Both the position numbers and the translations under genes were made by a program. Shown piece after piece: positions 1 to 4,741 of a stretch of 7,107 nt of DNA (the stretch's first letter is position 1; each line of letters opens with the position of its first letter). The notes beneath the pieces were generated by a model, which saw only the letters and a program-made list of their open reading frames with translations, was not told the origin of the DNA and ran no database searches. Origin of the DNA: JBECKQ01 sp040235375 (GTDB lineage Bacteria; Planctomycetota; Phycisphaerae; UBA1845); the NCBI GenBank assembly GCA_040235375.1, contig JBECKQ010000196.1, positions 1 to 7,107 on the forward strand, read 5' to 3'.

Positions 1-74
1 CCGCGTCCGCTACCGCCTTCTCCCCGCCGTGTGGTGACGCGGCCCCGACCCGAGCGGCGCCAACGTGATCAGAG

Positions 75-95
75 CACCAGGGCGCAAGCCCGGTG
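75..95. terminator. Bulged GC hairpin, possible terminator of an upstream gene
   Basis: CACC (75-78) pairs with GGTG (92-95) and GGGC (80-83) pairs with GCCC (88-91), leaving one bulged A at 79 and a GCAA (GNRA-type) tetraloop at 84-87. No T-run follows on either strand, so it is not a classical intrinsic terminator. It may end a transcript entering from the left edge, or be a chance structure in GC-rich DNA. The rest of 1-188 shows no recognisable gene. Confidence 0.3.
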
Positions 96-188
96 ACGAA
101 CGCCGGCAACGCCGCAATTCAGCGATCACGTGCTATTGCGAGACTGCGTCGCTTCTCAACGTAACGTGCCCGCCCAATCGCCCCCGCA

Positions 189-194
189 TATACT
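189..194 (+). promoter_or_regulatory. -10 box (TATACT) for a possibly leaderless exporter mRNA
   Basis: TATACT differs from the TATAAT consensus at one base and ends 6 nt before the ATG at 201, so transcription from it would begin at or next to the start codon. No purine-rich ribosome binding site precedes that ATG; the bases between are GCCCCG. No convincing -35 box lies 16-18 nt upstream. Together this fits a leaderless mRNA, but it is inferred from sequence only. Confidence 0.4.
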
Positions 195-200
195 GCCCCG

Positions 201-1004
201 ATGCGCAAGTATTGGTTCGTCTTCAAGGTGGCCCTCGCCGAGCGGTTCGTTTACCGCGGCGATTTCTTCATCGCCACCTTCCTGCGCTTCACCCCCATCA
301 TCACCACCATCGCCCTCTGGGCCGCCGTCTACCGGGGCACCGAAAACAAGACCATCGGCTCGCTCACCTACGGCGAAATGGTCTCCTACTACCTCGTCGT
401 CATGATCGCCCGGGCCTTCGGCTCGATGCCCGGCCTCGCCTCCGGCATCGGCCGCGACATCCGCGAAGGCGACCTGCGCAAGTTCATCATCCAGCCCGTC
501 AACTACGTCGTCTATCACCTGTTCCTGCGCATGGCCCACAAGGCCGTCTACTTCCTCATGGCCACCGTCCCCTACGTCATCGTCTTCTGGTGGTGCCGCG
601 ACTACCTGCCCGGCTGGCCCCCGCTCAGCATGCTCCCCGCCTGCCTCGCCTCGCTGATCATGGCCTTCATGCTCGGCTACCTGGTCAACGCCGCCGTCGG
701 CCTCCTCGCCTTCTGGTTCCTCGAGGTCAGCAGCTTCCTGTTCATCTTCATGGTGAGCCAGTACTTCCTGTCCGGCCACCAGTTCCCGCTCACCATGCTG
801 CCCGGCTGGCTCCAGCATTCCGTCGTGCACCTACCCTTTGCCTACGAGACGTTTCACCCCGTCATGATGCTCCTGGGCAAGTACGACGCCCACCAGGCGG
901 CCGGCATCCTGCTCGGGCAGTTCATCTGGATCGTCGCCCTTTCCGGCCTCGTCGCCCTCGGCTGGAAGCGCGGCCTGCGACGCTACGCGGCGTTCGGAGG
1001 ATAA
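201..1004 (+). CDS. ABC-2 type exporter permease, COG4587-like subunit
   Basis: Integral membrane subunit of an ABC-type exporter (267 aa), close in layout to the ABC2_membrane_6 family, whose members pair with a second permease and a separate ATPase. About six hydrophobic segments are visible near residues 22-44, 57-73, 110-131, 144-172, 174-192 and 234-255. Two features typical of the family are present: a cytoplasmic IREGDLRKFIIQPV stretch (87-100) after the second membrane segment, and LPFAYETFHP (211-220) before the last one. The length is normal. The ATG at 201 lacks a Shine-Dalgarno but sits just after a -10 box, so it may be read from a leaderless message. The stop is 1 nt before the next permease, so the two are surely co-transcribed. 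The substrate cannot be read from the sequence; characterised relatives are few. Confidence 0.85.
   Translation: MRKYWFVFKVALAERFVYRGDFFIATFLRFTPIITTIALWAAVYRGTENKTIGSLTYGEMVSYYLVVMIARAFGSMPGLASGIGRDIREGDLRKFIIQPVNYVVYHLFLRMAHKAVYFLMATVPYVIVFWWCRDYLPGWPPLSMLPACLASLIMAFMLGYLVNAAVGLLAFWFLEVSSFLFIFMVSQYFLSGHQFPLTMLPGWLQHSVVHLPFAYETFHPVMMLLGKYDAHQAAGILLGQFIWIVALSGLVALGWKRGLRRYAAFGG
996..1000 (+). promoter_or_regulatory. Ribosome binding site of the second permease
   Basis: GGAGG lies 5 nt before the ATG at 1006 and inside the last codons of the first permease gene, which supports translational coupling and fixes the start of the downstream gene. Confidence 0.75.
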
Positions 1005-1005
1005 C

Positions 1006-1812
1006 ATGCGTCGGGCCCGCTATCTCCGCGTCCTCGCCTGCTTCATCCGCAACGGCCTCGTGCGCGAGCTCAGCTTCCGCATGAACTTCGTCATCACCGT
1101 CATCAGCGAGGTTATGTGGCTCGGCATGATGCTCATCTTCGTCGAGATCATCTTTCGCCACACCTCCAACGTGCAGGGCTGGAACAACGACCAATATCTC
1201 TTCCTGCTCGGCACGCACTTTCTCATCACCGCCATCTTCGAGACGCTCTTCTTCTCCAACCTCCACCGCCTCAGCGAGCTCATCCGCACCGGCCGGCTCG
1301 ACTTCATCCTCCTCAAGCCGGCCAGCACCCAGTTCCTCGTCTCCTTCGAGCGCATCGACTACTCCGCCCTGGCCAACGCCCCGCTCGGCGCCTTCCTCTG
1401 CATCTACGCCGCCCACGGCCTCGGCGCACACGTCACGGCCGGTGGCGTAGCCCTGTTCGCGCTCCTCGTCATAAGCGGCGTGATCACGCTCTACTCGCTC
1501 ATGTTCATCTTCTGCAGCACGAGCGTCTGGCTCATCCGCCAGACCAGCGTGCAGAACATGTGGTTCTACCTGACGAGCTGCGCCCGCTACCCGGCCGAGA
1601 TCTACCGCCCGCTGGCCAACGGCGTCCTGTGGTTCGTCCTCATGTTCGTGCTGCCCGTGCTGATCGTCGCGAACCTGCCGGCCAACGTCGTGGTCCGCAG
1701 CTTCCACAACTGGCTCGTCGTCTACGCCGTCGGCGCGTCCTTCGCGATCCTCGGGCTCAGCATGCTGATGTTTCGATTCGCCCTGCGTTCGTATCGCTCG
1801 GCGAGCAGTTGA
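1006..1812 (+). CDS. ABC-2 type exporter permease, COG3694-like subunit
   Basis: Partner permease (268 aa) of the preceding gene, probably forming a heterodimeric membrane channel with it. The N-terminus is basic, and hydrophobic segments are visible near residues 27-50, 63-84, 110-135, 138-160, 195-213 and 217-255. Family-like features are the loop ELIRTGRLDFILLKPAS (91-107), equivalent to the IREGDLRKFIIQPV loop of the first subunit, and ARYPAEIYRP (183-192), matching the 'yP..iy' pattern common in this family. Translation starts from an ATG with a good GGAGG site, 1 nt after the upstream stop. The ATP-hydrolysing subunit expected with such pairs is absent from the window: downstream lies a convergent unrelated gene, so it must be upstream of base 1 or elsewhere. 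Substrate unknown. The TGA at 1810-1812 is 9 nt from the stop of the facing gene, leaving no room for a separate terminator. Confidence 0.85.
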   Translation: MRRARYLRVLACFIRNGLVRELSFRMNFVITVISEVMWLGMMLIFVEIIFRHTSNVQGWNNDQYLFLLGTHFLITAIFETLFFSNLHRLSELIRTGRLDFILLKPASTQFLVSFERIDYSALANAPLGAFLCIYAAHGLGAHVTAGGVALFALLVISGVITLYSLMFIFCSTSVWLIRQTSVQNMWFYLTSCARYPAEIYRPLANGVLWFVLMFVLPVLIVANLPANVVVRSFHNWLVVYAVGASFAILGLSMLMFRFALRSYRSASS

Positions 1813-1821
1813 ACTGAAATG

Positions 1822-2802
1822 TTACCGATCGTTCCACACGACCTGGCGCGCGTCGAAGACCGGCCCTTCGCAGCAGCACAAGGCATAACGCCGCCCGGCC
1901 GGCGACTCGTCGGACCGCACGCTGACGATGCACGATTGACACGTCCCCACGCCGCACGCCATCGGCCGTTCCATGCAGACGTAGCACTCGATGCCTTGCT
2001 CCAGGCAGTATTGCGCGACGGCCTGCATCATTCGTTCCGGCCCGCAGGCGTAGGCGACGATCGTATCCGCCGGCGCCGGGTTCACCCGATGATGCGCCCG
2101 CAGCGCGTCCACGACCGTGCCGCAGTAGCCGCACGTCCCGTCGTCCGTGCTGATCACGACCGGCGTATCGCACGCAGCGAACTCCGCGGCGCACGCAATC
2201 GCGGCGCCGTCTTTCGGCGGCGTCATGTCGGCGACGATGTCGAGCGGCACGAGATCCGCACTCTGCGCCCCGCAGAACGCCACCGCATGTTTGCCATGCC
2301 GTTCCAGCGACTCGGCAAGCCACAGCACCGGCGGCAGACCGACGCCACCGGCAATCAGCCAGGCATTCGGCTTGTCATCGACGATCGGAAACCCGTGCCC
2401 AAGCGGCCCGAGCACCGTAACGACGTGCCCGCGGCTGAGCGACGCCAGCCACTGCGTGCCGATGCCCACCGCCCGATAGATCACGTCGATGGCCACGTGT
2501 CGCGCTTCGCGCCGCAGACCGGCGATGCTGAACGCCCGCGGCAGAAACGGAACCGCCGTCGCCTGCACCGGCGACGCGTCGCGATCAACACGTCCGGCGA
2601 CGTCGGGCGCGCTCCGTCCCGCCCCAGCCGCATCCTCATCCAGCGGCGGCGTGATCTGCACGAACTGCCCCGGATGCGCAATCGGGAAGCTGTCGAGATG
2701 AAACGTCGTGCGATAGTGTTCGCGACACAGCCGCTTCGTGCGCTGGACGGTAGCCCGTGCGATCCGCGCCGTCGTCTCGTTGGTGGCGATGCGTTCAGAC
2801 AC
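1822..2802 (-). CDS. pyrK: PyrK-like dihydroorotate dehydrogenase electron transfer subunit (FAD, 2Fe-2S)
   Basis: Resembles PyrK, the iron-sulfur flavoprotein that carries electrons from the PyrD subunit of dihydroorotate dehydrogenase to NAD+ in pyrimidine synthesis; expected in the cytoplasm. It has a beta-barrel FAD domain ending in RAFSI (89-93, the R-x-x-S flavin motif), a nucleotide-binding stretch AGGVGLPPVLWLAESL (151-166), DDGTCGYCG (220-228), ACGPERMMQAV (252-262), and a C-terminal cluster-binding domain. Likely 2Fe-2S ligands are C283, C288 and C291 in MACGVGTCQSC, plus C310 in a CCC run before EGPVF. At 326 aa it is longer than the usual roughly 250-280, partly through an Ala/Asp-rich insert around 54-86. 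The start is GTG with no clear Shine-Dalgarno; an in-frame TAA 8 codons upstream leaves no earlier start. No pyrD lies beside it, so a related reductase role for another partner is possible. It is preceded by a promoter and terminator hairpin suggesting attenuation. Confidence 0.8.
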   Translation of the reverse strand: MSERIATNETTARIARATVQRTKRLCREHYRTTFHLDSFPIAHPGQFVQITPPLDEDAAGAGRSAPDVAGRVDRDASPVQATAVPFLPRAFSIAGLRREARHVAIDVIYRAVGIGTQWLASLSRGHVVTVLGPLGHGFPIVDDKPNAWLIAGGVGLPPVLWLAESLERHGKHAVAFCGAQSADLVPLDIVADMTPPKDGAAIACAAEFAACDTPVVISTDDGTCGYCGTVVDALRAHHRVNPAPADTIVAYACGPERMMQAVAQYCLEQGIECYVCMERPMACGVGTCQSCIVSVRSDESPAGRRYALCCCEGPVFDARQVVWNDR

Positions 2803-2839
2803 CTTGTCGTTCGCTTGCGAAGGGGATTATCGCGTGCGC

Positions 2840-2886
2840 AAAAAACAACTTCCGGCATCGGAAGATGAATCGTCCGATGCCGGAAG
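2840..2886 (-). terminator. Strong intrinsic terminator in the pyrK leader
   Basis: Perfect 14-bp inverted repeat: CTTCCGGCATCGGA (2849-2862) and TCCGATGCCGGAAG (2873-2886) with a 10-nt loop. Read leftward the hairpin is followed by TTGTTTTTT (2848-2840), the U-tract of a Rho-independent terminator. It lies 37 nt before the pyrK GTG and after a promoter facing pyrK, so it would stop most leader transcripts. It is either an attenuator or the 3' end of a small RNA. The opposite strand lacks a T-run after the hairpin. Confidence 0.85.
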
Positions 2887-2970
2887 CGCGCCACGGCGTA
2901 AAGCCGCATTCTCCATTACAGGTCAATGCTCACTCTCTCCTGTCGACCTGTGAACTTCCCCGGTTCAACC
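2840..2970 (-). ncRNA. Predicted pyrK leader RNA or small RNA, about 130 nt
   Basis: Interval between the inferred transcription start (about 2970) and the U-tract of the terminator. Read leftward it contains, in order, a 7-bp inverted repeat ACAGGTC/GACCTGT (2951-2945 with 2924-2918, 20-nt loop), a small hairpin around 2906-2894 (CGGC/GCCG, loop TTTAC), then the terminator. The first loop contains AGGAG and a five-codon frame GTG AGC ATT GAC CTG TAA (MSIDL). I see no match to a riboswitch class I know, nor a well-paired antiterminator, so the mechanism is unknown. It could also be an independent regulatory RNA. Confidence 0.45.
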
Positions 2971-2976
2971 GGCGGG

Positions 2977-3005
2977 ACTATAACGCGCGACCGGGGGGTC
3001 GTCAA
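2977..3005 (-). promoter_or_regulatory. Sigma70-like promoter facing pyrK
   Basis: Read on the minus strand, TTGACG (3005-3000) and TATAGT (2982-2977) are separated by exactly 17 nt. Five of six bases match the consensus in each box. Transcription would start near 2970 and run leftward through the terminator hairpin into pyrK, giving a leader of about 168 nt. Confidence 0.65.
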
Positions 3006-3068
3006 CGAAAGACCGCCCCCTCCAGATTATTCCTAACGTCATTGTTTACAACTGGTTACATCAAAGCC

Positions 3069-3082
3069 CTGCCGGCCGGCAG
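3069..3082. repeat. Perfect 14-bp GC-rich palindrome
   Basis: CTGCCGGCCGGCAG is its own reverse complement. It lies about 65 bp upstream of the -35 box of the pyrK promoter, in DNA without a gene. It could be a binding site for a dimeric regulator, but GC-rich palindromes of this size arise by chance more easily than AT-rich ones. Confidence 0.35.
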
Positions 3083-3198
3083 AGCCCGCCGCGTAACCCT
3101 TTCCGACACAGGAAGTTGGGTTGATTCCCCCCGCTGTACCGGAACGCACGCTGCGGCATCCCAAATCCACCGACTTCTCGCTCAAATTAACCGCAACC

Positions 3199-3212
3199 TA
3201 TTGTTAACAATA
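3199..3212. promoter_or_regulatory. Perfect 14-bp AT-rich palindrome, operator-like
   Basis: TATTGTTAACAATA reads the same on both strands and sits in an AT-rich patch (about 3180-3230) within otherwise GC-rich DNA, immediately before and overlapping the start of the receiver-domain relic. Shape and composition suit an operator for a dimeric repressor or a junction left by rearrangement. No regulator gene lies next to it, so its role is unknown. Confidence 0.35.
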
Positions 3213-3519
3213 ACCTTATTCTCGTTTTGGGACCCATTGCTGCGGTAGAGATGGTCAGGGCGTCCACGCACGGCCACCGACGGACCGATTCACAGACGCC
3301 GTTCGACCTCATTCTCATGGGCATGCGGATGCCGGTGATGGACGTTCCCGCGATCACACGCCGGCTTCACAGCGATGGCTGCAATCGTCCAATCATCGCC
3401 TCAACGCGCACGCCATGCCGCAGGATCGCGAGAGATGCCCGCCCGCCCACTGCGACGGTTACCTCGGCAAGCCCATCGATCGCACGCATCTGCTCGAGAC
3501 CATCGACAGTCCGTTGGCC
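3203..3519 (+). pseudogene. Decayed response-regulator receiver domain
   Basis: Relic of a CheY-like receiver domain, probably the terminal module of a hybrid histidine kinase. In one frame (from about 3209) it reads AAVEMVRAS, then TPFDLILMGMRMPVMD and NRPIIA. After about 3400 the match continues one frame over as NAHAMPQDRERC and CDGYLGKPIDRTHLLETIDS, up to 3510. Restoring one base near 3400 rejoins the frames. The phosphoacceptor Asp expected in 'DLILMDMQMP' is Gly (GGC at 3320-3322, one base from GAC). The conserved Lys of the GKPID motif remains. The N-terminal part with the acidic pocket is missing: an in-frame TAA stands at 3188 and no other frame upstream shows it. No promoter, Shine-Dalgarno or kinase domain is associated. 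With three independent lesions it cannot act as a phosphorelay receiver. Confidence 0.8.
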
Positions 3520-3561
3520 CGGCGCGACCGTCGTGCTGTGTCAAGAGCGCACGCCCGGCTG

Positions 3562-3956
3562 ACGCGGCGCCCGTCGCCGTCTCGACACACCGCAATCGCG
3601 GCGCGCCCGTCAACTGGAATAATCGCACTGCACTTTACCAGACACCTGGTCGCATCAATGATGGGCTGTCGCAGGGGCGAACGCCACACTGACTGGGGAA
3701 AATCCTCGATTTGAACATTTGATCTCGAATAACCGAAGGCGCCGGGCGAGCGCTCTTCGGGTGAATCTCGATCGAGCCGCACGGCCGTCAAGCTTGGCGC
3801 CGCTGGCGTAAAACGGCCGCCGGCGGTTCGGTGAGTGTCCGAATCGCGCCAGCGGGGTGCGTCGGGGTAGACGGTGCGAGTCCGAGCCGCGTGAGCGGCT
3901 GCAAGTGTATCCGTCCCGGGCGTGCCCCGCATTTATGCGCCCGAGCCAGGGCCCGA
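3562..3956. other. Gene-free stretch with clustered inverted repeats
   Basis: No reading frame here looks like a protein family on either strand. What can be seen is a set of inverted repeats: CCGCTGGCG/CGCCAGCGG (3800-3808 with 3847-3855) enclosing TTCGG/CCGAA (3827-3831 with 3839-3843); AGCCGC/GCGGCT with a GTGA tetraloop (3885-3900); and CGGGCG/CGCCCG (3917-3922 with 3938-3943). This could be a structured RNA, a 5' leader, or chance pairing in GC-rich DNA. Direction is undetermined. Confidence 0.35.
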
Positions 3957-3986
3957 TTGACCATCTCTCGTTGTGACGCGTAGAAT
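3957..3986 (+). promoter_or_regulatory. Predicted promoter of the zinc-ribbon membrane protein gene
   Basis: TTGACC (3957-3962) and TAGAAT (3981-3986) are separated by 18 nt; each box matches the sigma70 consensus at five of six bases. Transcription would start near 3993, leaving a leader of about 136 nt before the ATG at 4129. I did not recognise a riboswitch in that leader. Confidence 0.55.
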
Positions 3987-4117
3987 CATTTCGCATGCCG
4001 GACCGCTCAGGTTTCATCCGATCAGGCGCGACCGGCGGGCACGCCCTGGTGGGCCGTGGACCTGTCGTTTGCCCTCTACGAAAGCTCGTCACGACTCCCA
4101 GGGACTCAGCGCCGCCC

Positions 4118-4121
4118 GGAG
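4118..4121 (+). promoter_or_regulatory. Ribosome binding site setting the start at 4129
   Basis: GGAG lies 7 nt before the ATG at 4129. The reading frame is open further upstream to a GTG at 3973, but that would overlap the promoter and has no such site, so 4129 is the better start. Confidence 0.7.
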
Positions 4122-4128
4122 CCTTTTG

Positions 4129-4605
4129 ATGCCTGTCTCCAACAAGCCCACACTTGCGCAGTTGATTGAGGCTTTCCGGGAGTGGGTCCCCACCGTTCGC
4201 GTCCGCTTCAACGAGTGGTTCGAAGCGTGCCGCGAGGAGCCCATCCTCCTCTGGCACACGCCGGTGATCCGGTACGCCACGTACGTCGCCGGAGCCGGCG
4301 TCGCCGCGCTGATTCTCTCGTTCGTCATAAACCTCTTTGCGCCGGGCGGGCCCGAGCCGGTACCGCGGGCGAGGACCGCCGACTTCCACGTCATCTGCAC
4401 GAGCTGCCGCAACGAGTTCGTCATCAACGAGAAGTTCAGCTTCGACGATTTCCCGGTTCGCTGCCCCAAGTGCGGGCAGGAAACCGGCCAGCATGCCCTC
4501 AAATGCAACTCGCCCCGGTGCCACGGTCGCTGGGTCGTGCCGCGCGTCGACGGTGAGTGGTATCGCTGTCCGGTATGCAACGCGACGCTCGCGCGGCGCG
4601 AGTGA
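4129..4605 (+). CDS. Membrane-anchored double zinc-ribbon protein
   Basis: A 158-aa protein I cannot assign to a named family. An amphipathic N-terminal half (residues 1-48) is followed by one clear membrane helix (about 49-71), a short Gly/Pro linker, and a C-terminal half rich in cysteine pairs: C90/C93 with C112/C115, and C126/C131 with C147/C150. This is the layout of two zinc ribbons. The net charge around the helix (Arg/Lys in VRVRF before it, acidic-poor linker after it) does not settle the orientation; a cytoplasmic zinc domain is more likely because zinc ribbons need reduced cysteines. It precedes the L,D-transpeptidase gene by 136 nt on the same strand and may share its transcript. 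A second zinc-ribbon membrane protein lies beyond that enzyme. Function could be scaffolding or nucleic-acid/protein binding; none is shown. Confidence 0.8.
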   Translation: MPVSNKPTLAQLIEAFREWVPTVRVRFNEWFEACREEPILLWHTPVIRYATYVAGAGVAALILSFVINLFAPGGPEPVPRARTADFHVICTSCRNEFVINEKFSFDDFPVRCPKCGQETGQHALKCNSPRCHGRWVVPRVDGEWYRCPVCNATLARRE

Positions 4606-4635
4606 GCCGTCGCGGTCAACTTTCTCGACGATCGC

Positions 4636-4664
4636 TTGTAATACAGGCTGAATCGGAATAGATT
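4636..4664 (+). promoter_or_regulatory. Weak candidate promoter for the L,D-transpeptidase gene
   Basis: TTGTAA (4636-4641) and TAGATT (4659-4664) are 17 nt apart, four of six matches in each box. It lies in the 136-nt gap between the zinc-ribbon gene and the GTG at 4742. The match is modest and readthrough from the upstream gene is an equal possibility. Confidence 0.3.
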
Positions 4665-4729
4665 GTCCATCAGCGCCGCGATGACGGAATTCGGGCGGCG
4701 AACATCGCAAATCAGAACGCCGAACGCAT

Positions 4730-4734
4730 GGAGG
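4730..4734 (+). promoter_or_regulatory. Ribosome binding site setting the GTG start at 4742
   Basis: GGAGG lies 7 nt before the GTG at 4742. An ATG overlapping the site (4728) is in another frame and opens only a short unrelated reading frame, so the GTG is the likely start. Confidence 0.75.
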
Positions 4735-4741
4735 CACGGCC

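Noticed and set aside
1..37. Possible C-terminus of an upstream gene (RVRYRLLPAVW then TGA at 35-37)
   Set aside because: Only eleven codons are visible and other frames are open too, so it cannot be told from chance.
65..1084. Long overlapping reading frame on the plus strand, rich in Arg, Pro and His
   Set aside because: It is the out-of-frame shadow of the first permease; composition is typical of antisense or off-frame GC-rich DNA.
1819..2868. 349-codon open frame on the plus strand opposite pyrK
   Set aside because: It is antisense to a clearly recognisable PyrK-like protein, is Arg/His-rich, and has no ribosome binding site.
2957..2976. tRNA-like T-arm (CCGGTTCAACCGG)
   Set aside because: No acceptor, D-arm or anticodon arm can be found around it; it is simply a short near-palindrome.
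3100..3180. Resemblance to a cobalamin riboswitch core (GATTCCCCCCGCTGTACCGG)
   Set aside because: Only a fragment matches; the 5' part, the GCCACTG box and other conserved helices are missing, and no B12-related gene follows.
3973..4128. N-terminal extension of the zinc-ribbon protein to the GTG at 3973
   Set aside because: That start overlaps the predicted promoter and has no ribosome site, whereas the ATG at 4129 has GGAG at ideal spacing.
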